Below are positions 50,720 through 58,746 of a stretch of 64,000 bases of DNA, piece by piece. The stretch spans positions 1 through 64,000 of the forward strand of contig DUQF01000006.1 of NCBI GenBank assembly GCA_012837965.1. The letters are read 5' to 3'. Below the pieces are notes generated by a model, which saw only the letters and a program-made list of their open reading frames with translations, made no database searches and was not told the DNA's origin. A program made the translations under genes and the position numbers. The stretch is from Clostridiales bacterium. Lineage in GTDB: Bacteria > Bacillota > Clostridia > Christensenellales > Aristaeellaceae. Within the stretch, counting starts at the first letter, position 1. Every line of letters begins with the position of its first letter.

Positions 50720-51847
50720 GTGCATGAACAGATTAGTATGTGTCCTGATATGATAGAGACTAAACAGCAAGATAAGGCACCTAAAAAAGAAAAGGAAAAA
50801 CCGAATATGGATTATTGCACTGCAACCAAGGCAATGCAGATATTGGGCTTATCCAGACATACCTTTGAAAAAACCATAAAAAAAGGACAAATAATAGCCT
50901 CCGAAATAAACGGAAAACGGCTATACCTTGTGTCAGCATTGCAAGAATTTATGCAGACCAATTGTTACAATGATTTAGTCAATGGATCCGTTGATCCTCG
51001 CAATTCTTTGAATGATTTAACTGGTAAAGAGTGGCTTCCTGAAACAAAAAGCTATCTATATCAGAAAGGACTTGGTGCGAACCATCCCGAGGCACAAATA
51101 GAAAAACTACACCCTGCTCCTTATTCCTTCCAGGATATCGGACGCCTTATCCGATTTTTCACCAAATCCGGAATGATCGTTCTTGACCCGTTCGGTGGTG
51201 TAGGTTCCACAGCCAAAGCATGTGAGGTTGACGGTAGAAAATGCATTAGTATTGAACTTTCTCCTGTTTGGCACGATTTATCAATAAAGCGGTTGGAGAC
51301 CGAAGTTGGGGAAGGAACAAGTAGCCATCATCATTTCATCAATGGCGACTCCTGCACGGAATTGCCAAAGTTACCAACTGATTCGGTAGATTTTATGGTA
51401 ACAAGCCCTCCGTATTGGGGTATCCTTCATAAAAAGGATCAGAAGGTTATAAAGAATCGTGTTGCTAACAATTTGGAAACTCATTACTCCGATAGCGAAC
51501 AAGACTTGGGAAATGTCGAAAGCTACACTGATTTTTTAGAAATCCTTGTAAATAAGGTGTTCATTGAATGTGCACGAACACTTAGACCAGGAAGATACAT
51601 GGCAATTGTTGTATCCGACTTTCGAGACAAGAATAAGTTTATCAGTTTCCACTGCGATCTGATTAATGCTTTAAACAGGGCTGCAATCCCAGATGGTGGA
51701 ATATTAACCCTTCAAGGCACCAAGATTCTTATTCAAAATCATAAAAGTCTTTTACCGTATGGATATCCATTCTCTTATGTCGAGAACATCCATCATCAAT
51801 ACATCCTAATCTTCAGGAAAGAGAAAAAGGCGGCGAGAAAGAAATAA
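50720..51847 (+). CDS. DNA methyltransferase with N-terminal DNA-binding domain
   Basis: About 375 aa. Residues about 30-78 (YCTATKAMQILGLSRHTFEKTIKKGQIIASEINGKRLYL) are an excisionase/MerR-like winged helix. The catalytic part has motif X (HPAPYSFQDIGRLIRFF), motif I (VLDPFGGVGST) and then motif IV TSPPYW, the tetrapeptide favoured by N4-cytosine enzymes, in the order X-I-IV. GTG after AAGGGGGTGATG is the likely start; an ATG 18 nt upstream overlaps the previous stop but lacks a site. One base overlap with the second methyltransferase. Confidence 0.87.
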   Translation: MHEQISMCPDMIETKQQDKAPKKEKEKPNMDYCTATKAMQILGLSRHTFEKTIKKGQIIASEINGKRLYLVSALQEFMQTNCYNDLVNGSVDPRNSLNDLTGKEWLPETKSYLYQKGLGANHPEAQIEKLHPAPYSFQDIGRLIRFFTKSGMIVLDPFGGVGSTAKACEVDGRKCISIELSPVWHDLSIKRLETEVGEGTSSHHHFINGDSCTELPKLPTDSVDFMVTSPPYWGILHKKDQKVIKNRVANNLETHYSDSEQDLGNVESYTDFLEILVNKVFIECARTLRPGRYMAIVVSDFRDKNKFISFHCDLINALNRAAIPDGGILTLQGTKILIQNHKSLLPYGYPFSYVENIHHQYILIFRKEKKAARKK

Positions 51848-52674
51848 TGGAATTCAACCAAGTTATCAACGGCGACAGTGACAGAATTCTACCAGAGCTC
51901 CTTGCAACAGGAATCAAGTTCGATCTGATCTGTACTGATCCACCATATAATTTAAATAAAGATTTCGGAAACGACAGTGATAAACTGGACCTTAAAGACT
52001 TCCTTAAGGTGACAGAAAAGAGAATTTCTGTTTGTAGAGATTTACTTACCTCTAATGGCAGCATAATCTGGTTTGGCATTCATCATTACATCGGTTTCAT
52101 TCAGACCATTATGTACAACGCTGGGCTCTTCTATCGACGCATGAACATTTGGTATTATGAAAATGGCTTTTCCAGATCTAAAAAAGCTCCTCAAACTCAA
52201 TACGAACCTTTTCTTTGGTTCTCAAAGGCTAAAAACCGATGGGTATTTAATGCGGATGATGTCAGAGTTCCATACAAAAGCACAGAACGACTAAAGAATC
52301 CTGTTTATTATAAGGACAAAAAAGGGGAGAAGAAAGCGTGGGTACCTAATCCCAAAGGTGCTATGCGCGGAGATATTTGGTGCTTTCCGACATTAGCTGG
52401 AAAAAAATTCGAAAAAGAAAAGACTACTCATCCTACCCAAAAGCCAGAAGCTTTGATATTAGAAATCATTAAAGCCTTCTGCCCCAAAGATGCTGACGGC
52501 CATTACTGTGGAACAATCTTGGATCCGTTTCATGGTTCTGGAACTTTAGGCGTATGCTGCGAGAAACTTAATCGTCAAGGGCACCATATTAAGTGGATTG
52601 GGATCGAATTAGAAAAACGTTGGTGTGAAATTGCAGAACAACGGCTTAATTCTGTTAGGACTAATAGCAATTGA
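51847..52674 (+). CDS. DNA methyltransferase, beta class (DPPY)
   Basis: A 275-aa enzyme. Motif IV CTDPPYNLN (about 31-39) comes first, then the target-recognition region, motif X HPTQKPEALILEII and motif I ILDPFHGSGTLG, the beta-class order of N6-adenine or N4-cytosine methyltransferases. A second methyltransferase of a different class beside the first suggests an asymmetric recognition site needing one enzyme per strand. Confidence 0.92.
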   Translation: MEFNQVINGDSDRILPELLATGIKFDLICTDPPYNLNKDFGNDSDKLDLKDFLKVTEKRISVCRDLLTSNGSIIWFGIHHYIGFIQTIMYNAGLFYRRMNIWYYENGFSRSKKAPQTQYEPFLWFSKAKNRWVFNADDVRVPYKSTERLKNPVYYKDKKGEKKAWVPNPKGAMRGDIWCFPTLAGKKFEKEKTTHPTQKPEALILEIIKAFCPKDADGHYCGTILDPFHGSGTLGVCCEKLNRQGHHIKWIGIELEKRWCEIAEQRLNSVRTNSN

Positions 52675-52746
52675 TGATCTTCTGGGGAACCATATGCATA
52701 AATCATTCGCGATAAAACTATTAATAAGGGAAGAGGTCAACGGTTT

Positions 52747-54207
52747 ATGAAAAAGCTGTGCTTTGGGACATTGCTTTATTTAGTTTATCAGGCCAAAGGG
52801 CAAAATGTTTCATACAAAAGCATATGCAATGCAGTGTTTTCTGCGTTTGGCTGCAATGATATATCGCTTCGTGATAAATCTTTGCCTTCCCATCTCAAAA
52901 GCGGTCGCGATAATGTTCCTCCAGACGTTATCAATGCAGCAAGAGCCATGACCTATGAGAATGCTGTTAAAGGATTTGAAAAATATGTTGTTGGGTTAAT
53001 AGCTGAAGACAAGCAATTCATCTATGCCATCAAAGCAGTTCTTCGCGAGGATGATATTCCCGGAGATACTCTTATTGGATATGTTCCAGGATTTGAGAAA
53101 AACTCAATCCTTGCAAACAACAAATTCATTATGGCATCATTGCTGGCATCGCTTTTTAAATATGCTATAGTAGACATTTCCAATGCGAAATGTATAGATT
53201 ACTTACGTGATTTTGAAGAGAACTATCTGAGTTCAGTAGATTCAAGTGAGCAAATTTTCATAGACCCTCTTCCTGCTGAAAATGAGGTGGATGACGTGGA
53301 AACCACCCCTCTACAGCGTACTATTAACGACGATATGTTCAGCAGAATCTTCAGAAAAGTATCTTCAGTTATTGTTGCGGGTATGACACATTCCTCTACG
53401 GCAAATATCTACTGTGCCGATCTCAACAACGGTAAATTGCGCTTTCAAAAAATCAAGGAATTTCTGGCTGACAATATTGGAACCTATGTTTTTTCAAGAT
53501 CCAAGGTAGATAGTTTTAAAAGTAGACCTGTCGGAGCCATTGGTACACAGGCCCTCATCGAGTTTAAAAAAACATACGGAAATAACGCAGAATCTGTTCT
53601 GGGAGAATTGATGCTATATGTTTTCCTTGAACAGGAATTAAACGCTCCGAAAATCATGTCGAAGATCGAGTTCTCACAGCATACCAGGCTCGTAAGTAAG
53701 AGTGATGGAATTCATCTACTTGCCACCACAGAGCATGGACGACCTTTCAATCAGCTTGTTTTCGGTGCTTCTAATATTGAAGGCGATCTGCAGACCGCTA
53801 TCGACCGTTCCTTTGATAGGATAGTGTGCATAGAACAAAATACAGACAGCGAGTTCAAAACCGTCGAGAACACTGCATATGGCTTAATGTTTAATAGCCA
53901 TACTGTCGAGTATCTGCGTGATGTAATGATTCCAAGAAACAAATTCCAACACAAGCCAGATATGGCTTTCGGTTTATTTCTTGGATACTCACTAAAAATC
54001 GAGCCTCCTATCACAGACAGTGCATTGTATAGAACTGCTGCAGAAAATCAGCTAAAGTGCGACATTGAGTCCGTTAAGGATTATATTGCCAAAAAAATTA
54101 AACAACTACAGTTGGAAGGTTACACCTTCTACTGCTATGTCCTTCCGTTTAATGATGCGCCAGTAGAAAGAACTAGCCTAATTGATGAAATGCTGGAGGG
54201 ACGCTGA
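52747..54207 (+). CDS. hamA: Hachiman HamA-like protein (DUF1837)
   Basis: A 486-aa protein. The C-terminal half (about 270-470) has the DUF1837 layout: SVLGELMLYVFLEQELNAPKIMSKIEF, KSDGIHLL (Asp320), FNQLVFGASNIEGDLQTAID, then a helical part. HamA enzymes are PD-(D/E)XK-type DNA nucleases controlled by HamB. Here the position where an ExK would be expected reads GASN (340-343), so the active site is altered or another residue serves. The N-terminal about 200 residues (KGQNVSYKSICNAVFSAFG) are unassigned. Its stop overlaps the hamB start by one base. Confidence 0.75.
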   Translation: MKKLCFGTLLYLVYQAKGQNVSYKSICNAVFSAFGCNDISLRDKSLPSHLKSGRDNVPPDVINAARAMTYENAVKGFEKYVVGLIAEDKQFIYAIKAVLREDDIPGDTLIGYVPGFEKNSILANNKFIMASLLASLFKYAIVDISNAKCIDYLRDFEENYLSSVDSSEQIFIDPLPAENEVDDVETTPLQRTINDDMFSRIFRKVSSVIVAGMTHSSTANIYCADLNNGKLRFQKIKEFLADNIGTYVFSRSKVDSFKSRPVGAIGTQALIEFKKTYGNNAESVLGELMLYVFLEQELNAPKIMSKIEFSQHTRLVSKSDGIHLLATTEHGRPFNQLVFGASNIEGDLQTAIDRSFDRIVCIEQNTDSEFKTVENTAYGLMFNSHTVEYLRDVMIPRNKFQHKPDMAFGLFLGYSLKIEPPITDSALYRTAAENQLKCDIESVKDYIAKKIKQLQLEGYTFYCYVLPFNDAPVERTSLIDEMLEGR

Positions 54208-56807
54208 TGAAATATATTCCTAAAACAGCTTCCCTATCCGAATCCATTTACCGGGATATTGATAAAAACGAATATCTTAACGAAATATATGAAGCGCTAC
54301 TATATAATTACTCAACAAATCTTTTCGACCTTGATCGTCCTCAAAAGCAAATCCAAATCAAGGATGCTCTTCGTTTTGCAGATTTGCTTTCAAAATCCAC
54401 TTACGCACCTACGGCAGATCGTGACCATCAGTGGGGGCAGGAAATTGCCACTCTCCTTCATCTTGTCTATCCACAAGATAAGGTTGTCAAATATTATCTT
54501 GGTTCTGTATTATCCGCTGTTGGAAACTATCGAGGGCTTAAGGTTCCCTCAATTGACGGATACAAGAGCGCGGATGTTTTAGATGGTATTTTTTATGAGT
54601 TCGACAAGGAGATCCACCTTATCCCAGGACAAAAAGATGAATACTTCTTTCACGATCAGAAGAGAGTATATGACAGGTTGAGTGATCCATATTTTAGTTA
54701 TTCCGGTCCCACCTCAATGGGAAAATCATTTGTTGTGCAGACATATATCAAAGAGCAGATCGAAAACGGCTCAACTAAAAACTACGCGATCCTGGTACCG
54801 ACAAAAGCTTTAATAAATGAGGTTAGGGGTAATATGTTTGAAAGTCTTCAAAATGAACTAACCATCAAAAACTATAGAATCGTCAGTGCCATAGGTGAAA
54901 TCTATCTCCAGCAACATCATCATTTCATATTTATAATGACCCCGGAGCGTATGCACCACTTACTTATTGAACGTCAGGATTTGTGCATAGACTTTGTTTT
55001 CGTTGATGAGGCTCACAAGATTTCAGAACGTGGTGGACGCAGCAGTTACTATTATAAGGTTATTTCTCAATTGAAACGCTTGGGGAATACTCCTACTGTT
55101 ATTTTTGCCTCTCCAAATATACCGAATCCAGAAATATACCTCCGAACCATTCCTGGAGTTCAGCCAAATACGATTCAACGCTTGGCATCTCGCTTCACTC
55201 CCGTCAGCCAGTTTAAATTCTATATGGATCTACCGAACAACAAAATGTATATCCATAATGAACACACAAAATCACTTGAATATGTTTACCGTGTTCCTGC
55301 CGACATGAAGCTGTCAAAAATTCTCCATAGGGTCGGTAGAGGCAAGCAAAATGTCGTTTATTGTAGCTCGCGGCAGAAAGTCGTTGACTTTGCGATAGCG
55401 TATGCCAGTAGTCTACAGGCACTCGATAATCCTAAACTCATAAAACTGGCAAATGACATCAAAAATGATGTTCATAAGGAATGTTATCTTGCCGAGCTTG
55501 TTGAAAAGGGTGTCGCATACCATGTAGGATATCTTCCTGCTAATATACGCCTTCGCATAGAGCAAAGTTTTGAAGATGGTGATCTTCGCACCATTTTTTG
55601 TACAAGTACGCTGGTAGAAGGCATTAATCTTCCTGCTGACAATCTCTTCATTACGAGTTACCGGAATGGAAAGGCAAATATGGATGAGGTTACGTTCAGG
55701 AATCTGGTGGGTCGTGTCGGGCGAATAAAATATAATCTTTTCGGGAATGTGTTTCTTCTGCGCATGGATACAAGTCTTACCGAAAAACAATATGAGAAAC
55801 TCCTGAATAATGACGTTCCAGAACAGAAGCTTTCTTTTGATCTAGAAGAAAACAAGTCACATATTCCCGCGCTTGTCAACGATTTGATAAAAGGCGATAT
55901 AGAAATGTCTGCTTGCCGTACAGAAGCAGCGGATAAAGATTTTGATGCACTACGCAAGTTTGCGCTCATTATAATTAATGATTACGCCTCGGGTATAGAT
56001 TCTCCCCTTACAGAAATGTTCGAGAACTATGTTACTTCAGAGCAAAAGTCGTCTATCATGAGTAATTTCCCCTTGGAGAAAACGAGCAATGATATCACGC
56101 TTTCATATGATCAGGCGTATACGCTTTCGGAGGTTGTAAGTTCGGGTGCAAAATATCCCGAACTAAAAGGAGAAAATGATGCGGTTGATTTTGATGAGCT
56201 CATTAGATTTCTCAGTATGCTTAGTCGCGTGTTTAAGTGGGATATTTATGAAAAGGATACTATCGGAAAATCATCCAATGTATTAAGATGGTATGCCGTT
56301 ATTCTGCTCCGTTGGATCCGCGGTAACGGTCTCAATTCTATTATTAACCACGCAATTGGGTATAAGACTGATCATCCCAATACAGGCATATGGGTCAACA
56401 ATATTCATATCGCAGAACGGTATGACGGTTCAAGAAATCACAAAAATTATATCATAGCGGAAACGCTCGGTGTTATAGAGAATGTGCTTCTTTTCAGTAT
56501 TTCAAATTACTTTCGGAAGTTTTCGCTTGAGTACAAAGCTTTTCATAATGTGGATCACTTTGATAACGATTGGTATGAATTTGTAGAATACGGTACTACA
56601 AACGATCTGACCATATTTCTACAACGAGTTGGATTTACTCGCGATTCAGCAACCTTCCTTGAGCAGCCCCGAAATCAAGTCAAATACATAGCCAATGTAG
56701 ATGGTGAAATTCGATTGAAAAAGAGTGTCATGACCTGCGGAAATGCAAGCGTTGAAATGGATGCGAACGAAATACAGTATAATATGCCTGAGCTGTTTGT
56801 AGACTGA
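54207..56807 (+). CDS. hamB: Hachiman HamB-like SF2 helicase
   Basis: An 866-aa DExH helicase. Walker A is SGPTSMGKS (about 166-174), motif Ia VPTKALINE, DEAH box VDEAH (267-270), motif III FASPN, motif IV YCSSRQK, and motif VI NLVGRVGR (500-506). The C-terminal about 300 residues are helical and specific to the system. In Hachiman, HamB unwinds damaged or invading DNA and releases HamA. It ends at a strong terminator. Confidence 0.85.
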   Translation: MKYIPKTASLSESIYRDIDKNEYLNEIYEALLYNYSTNLFDLDRPQKQIQIKDALRFADLLSKSTYAPTADRDHQWGQEIATLLHLVYPQDKVVKYYLGSVLSAVGNYRGLKVPSIDGYKSADVLDGIFYEFDKEIHLIPGQKDEYFFHDQKRVYDRLSDPYFSYSGPTSMGKSFVVQTYIKEQIENGSTKNYAILVPTKALINEVRGNMFESLQNELTIKNYRIVSAIGEIYLQQHHHFIFIMTPERMHHLLIERQDLCIDFVFVDEAHKISERGGRSSYYYKVISQLKRLGNTPTVIFASPNIPNPEIYLRTIPGVQPNTIQRLASRFTPVSQFKFYMDLPNNKMYIHNEHTKSLEYVYRVPADMKLSKILHRVGRGKQNVVYCSSRQKVVDFAIAYASSLQALDNPKLIKLANDIKNDVHKECYLAELVEKGVAYHVGYLPANIRLRIEQSFEDGDLRTIFCTSTLVEGINLPADNLFITSYRNGKANMDEVTFRNLVGRVGRIKYNLFGNVFLLRMDTSLTEKQYEKLLNNDVPEQKLSFDLEENKSHIPALVNDLIKGDIEMSACRTEAADKDFDALRKFALIIINDYASGIDSPLTEMFENYVTSEQKSSIMSNFPLEKTSNDITLSYDQAYTLSEVVSSGAKYPELKGENDAVDFDELIRFLSMLSRVFKWDIYEKDTIGKSSNVLRWYAVILLRWIRGNGLNSIINHAIGYKTDHPNTGIWVNNIHIAERYDGSRNHKNYIIAETLGVIENVLLFSISNYFRKFSLEYKAFHNVDHFDNDWYEFVEYGTTNDLTIFLQRVGFTRDSATFLEQPRNQVKYIANVDGEIRLKKSVMTCGNASVEMDANEIQYNMPELFVD

Positions 56808-56820
56808 TTCGAATATCCTC

Positions 56821-56859
56821 AGAGCCTCTCGCTTTAAAAAGCGGAAGGCTCTTTTTTTA
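56821..56859 (+). terminator. Terminator of defence island
   Basis: AGAGCC-TCTCGCTTT and AAGCGGAAGGCTCT form a bulged stem followed by TTTTTTT. Confidence 0.8.
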
Positions 56860-57010
56860 TTTTCCATATCTCGCCCATATTTTGTCCATACCTGCTCCAT
56901 ACTGGAACCATTAAAGTACTGCTGCGAATATGATTCAATAAAAGTGTGAGTTGAAGCCCACAATCCATAGGCTCAGCTGAAGGCCTAGGCTGAGCTAGAA
57001 AGAAGTAAAA

Positions 57011-57205
57011 ATGTCAATCGACGACAAAGAAAACTGGATCATCAATATCCAAAACGCAGCAGACCAGGTAGCGTCTCTTCTCGGTAACGAAACAGTGATG
57101 CACTTATTTGGGAAGTATAGCGCTACTTCTGTGGAGGATTTGTCTCCATACTACTATATCGAAGTTTTCAACGAGCTTGATTTCATCGCAAACGATCTTC
57201 GTTAA
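57011..57205 (+). CDS. Small conserved protein (64 aa)
   Basis: An acidic protein, MSIDDKENWIINIQNAADQVASLLGNETVMHLFGKYSATSVEDLSPYYYIEVFNELDFIANDLR, mostly helical. I recall such proteins in clostridial mobile elements near recombinases or sigma-like regulators but know no function. GAAAGAAG lies before the ATG. Confidence 0.68.
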   Translation: MSIDDKENWIINIQNAADQVASLLGNETVMHLFGKYSATSVEDLSPYYYIEVFNELDFIANDLR

Positions 57206-57214
57206 CCACAACTT

Positions 57215-57346
57215 ACCGCCTGTGGAAACGTGTCCCGCTGCAGAGGGACACGTGCAAGGTTGAAGCAGGCGTAACACGCTACCAAGCCGGCGTCTTGCAC
57301 CGCTGGTCACCAGTGAGAAACGGAGCAATCCGGAGAGGTGACCACA
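57215..57346 (+). ncRNA. Structured non-coding leader (candidate RNA)
   Basis: Nested helices are visible: CGCCTG (57216-57221)/CAGGCG (57266-57271) enclosing CGTGTCCC/GGGACACG; TGCAAG/CTTGCA linking the first domain to the segment before a GGTCACC/GGTGACC stem with inner CGG/CCG. The stretch has no gene and is GC-richer than its surroundings. Pairing of GGTGACC would overlap the ribosome site of the small frame at 57346. Candidate cis-regulatory RNA; class unknown. Confidence 0.5.
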
Positions 57347-57426
57347 TGAATAAATGCTGGCACAGCATAGCGGCTGTCTCTGTTTCTCTTACGAGAAAGG
57401 CAGAGACAAGCTATGTCAAAAATTGA
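57346..57426 (+). CDS. Possible 26-aa leader peptide
   Basis: ATG follows GGAGAGG with 7-nt spacing and encodes MNKCWHSIAAVSVSLTRKAE... to a TGA 14 nt inside the next gene. The next gene has a weak ribosome site within a hairpin (57376-57407), so translation of the leader could open it. Existence is unproven. Confidence 0.35.
   Translation: MNKCWHSIAAVSVSLTRKAETSYVKN
57376..57407 (+). promoter_or_regulatory. Hairpin masking ribosome site of HTH gene
   Basis: GTCTCTG-TTTCTC-TTAC-GAGAAAG-GCAGAGAC forms a long, nearly perfect stem just before the ATG at 57413. The GAGAAAGG arm is the only Shine-Dalgarno-like sequence. Confidence 0.6.
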
Positions 57427-58021
57427 AGATCACAACATAGGCACGAAACTGGTCAAGATCCCGCTTCGTGTCAACCCCGAAACCATCGCAGAGAATGAGC
57501 AGGAAAGACAGATTCATTATGTGCGCATCGGCCACAAGCATTATCCATGTATCTTCGTCGAGGTTTCTGAACACGAAGCCCGTCAGTACATGCGTCTAGA
57601 ATGGGCGGACGTTAAGGCAGAGGAACGCTCCGAGCGCTGTCTAATCGAAGATGGACACGGTGGGTATATCATGTGTCCGGAATGCAACAAATGCCGCCAA
57701 TGTCCGAAAGTGGGCAGTTTTGACTTCGACACTAATCATCTATCTTCGCTAGATGCGATGTTCGAAGAAAGTGGGTTTGAACTCTCCGATCCACAGCCTG
57801 ATCAGGTTAATGAAACATCCGACATTCTGAATATACTGGTGGAGGAGTTGTCGAAGATAAAGCCAAAGTATGGGCATATTTTTATGGAGCTCCTCAACGG
57901 AAATGAACGACCCCTGTCCATTGCACGTGCCATTGGCATTGGAAAATCGCAGGCATATGAGGATGTTCGTCACGTAAGGGGGTTGGCCGAAAAGCTCTAT
58001 AAGGAGCTGATGGAAGATTAA
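57413..58021 (+). CDS. Sigma-like HTH regulatory protein
   Basis: A 202-aa protein. The middle has a zinc-binding pattern CPECNKCRQCPKVG (about 84-97). The C-terminal HTH (LLNGNERPLSIARAIGIGKSQAYEDVRHVRGLAEKLYKEL) resembles sigma region 4. Similar proteins lie at the ends of clostridial phages and conjugative elements. It may control early or excision functions; its own translation seems restrained by the leader hairpin. Confidence 0.72.
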   Translation: MSKIEDHNIGTKLVKIPLRVNPETIAENEQERQIHYVRIGHKHYPCIFVEVSEHEARQYMRLEWADVKAEERSERCLIEDGHGGYIMCPECNKCRQCPKVGSFDFDTNHLSSLDAMFEESGFELSDPQPDQVNETSDILNILVEELSKIKPKYGHIFMELLNGNERPLSIARAIGIGKSQAYEDVRHVRGLAEKLYKELMED

Positions 58022-58029
58022 GAAAATAG

Positions 58030-58056
58030 CCTGACGGCAAAAACCGTCAGGTTTTT
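58030..58056 (+). terminator. Terminator of the last prophage gene
   Basis: CCTGACGG-CAAAAA-CCGTCAGG, 8-bp perfect stem, followed by TTTTT. Confidence 0.88.
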
Positions 58057-58081
58057 CTCAATCCGGTGCTCACACCCAAAA

Positions 58082-58286
58082 TGAACACAGATAGACCGTG
58101 AACACCCCCTGAACACCCATAAAACCTCTGTGTTCAAATGTACAAATCACCTTGGGCACGCTCGTCTGAACACACTCGCGGAAAAATAAAAAATAGCGAA
58201 ACCCCTTTGATTTCTTTAGCTTTTAGAGTAATATGTATAAGGTACTAACTTGCGGACTTTACCACCGGCCCAGAGCACCGTGTTCA
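58082..58286. repeat. TGAACAC repeats at the right prophage end
   Basis: TGAACAC occurs at 58082, 58099, 58110 and 58167, and its complement GTGTTCA at 58130 and 58280, the last inside the att core. A 7-mer is expected about once per 8 kb counting both strands. The clustering next to attR suggests binding sites for a recombination or directionality protein. Confidence 0.6.
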
Positions 58287-58327
58287 CATCGCGGGGGTCA
58301 CAGGTTCGAGCCCTGTTGCGACCACCA
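58272..58327. other. attR, 56-bp att core
   Basis: Exact copy of 390-445 without the 5' part of the tRNA, so not a functional tRNA. The host sequence that originally followed the tRNA begins at 58328. Confidence 0.88.
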
Positions 58328-58333
58328 ATAGAA

Positions 58334-58370
58334 GAAAGAAGTGATGATATAGCTTCTTTCTTTTTTCTTT
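58334..58370 (+). terminator. Host terminator formerly downstream of tRNA-Val
   Basis: GAAAGAAG-N11-CTTCTTTC followed by TTTTTT. Before integration it would have terminated the tRNA transcript; now it lies 58 kb away from the gene. Confidence 0.75.
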
Positions 58371-58429
58371 CTTTTCTCAGTAGCTGCCCGCACCTGGGCA
58401 TTGCCATTGACTGAAAAGGAGGAAGCATT

Positions 58430-58621
58430 ATGAGAGGCTACTATTCAGACCCCACCGCCAAGCAGGCCATCGCGAACGTCGAAAGAGAAAGGAAACTGGA
58501 GGAGCAAAGGAAGAAAAGGGAAGAAGAAAGACTGTACCGGAAAGTACAACGAAAGGAACCCGCTCCTTACAAGAAAGCAAAGAAAGGCAACGGTCCTAAA
58601 AACCCTGATATTCCAAATTGA
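58430..58621 (+). CDS. Small basic protein (63 aa), right flank
   Basis: MRGYYSDPTAKQAIANVERERKLEEQRKKREEERLYRKVQRK... is highly charged and helical. Proteins starting MRGYYSDPTAN are widespread in clostridia; role unknown. AGGAGG lies before the ATG. It lies between attR and a degenerate tRNA end, so it may be left from an older element or be host. Confidence 0.68.
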   Translation: MRGYYSDPTAKQAIANVERERKLEEQRKKREEERLYRKVQRKEPAPYKKAKKGNGPKNPDIPN

Positions 58622-58624
58622 ACT

Positions 58625-58681
58625 CAGAGCGCATCGTTTACATCAATAGGGTCACAGGTTCGATTCTTGCTGAGTCCGCCA
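58625..58681 (+). pseudogene. Degenerate tRNA-Val 3' end
   Basis: CAGAGC, TTTACATC and GGGTCACAGGTTCGA align with the tRNA-Val/att core in order, ending CCGCCA. Anticodon and T stems no longer pair. It is followed by a hairpin resembling the one after the intact tRNA. Best explained as the 3' fragment of an earlier target tRNA or old att site. Confidence 0.6.
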
Positions 58682-58686
58682 TCAAA

Positions 58687-58719
58687 AACACCTTGAAAAC
58701 ATTGTGTTTTCAAGGTGTT
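58687..58719. terminator. Bidirectional terminator, ABC operon end
   Basis: AACACCTTGAAAAC and GTTTTCAAGGTGTT form a perfect 14-bp stem. T-rich in minus orientation, it ends the ABC transporter operon. Confidence 0.8.
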
Positions 58720-58746
58720 GCTTATTAAATTTGGATGAAAGCGACC

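Noticed and set aside
58216..58428. 70-aa minus-strand frame containing RNRARTCDPRDVNTVL
   Set aside because: It is the antisense translation of the tRNA-derived att core; such peptides are well-known annotation artefacts.
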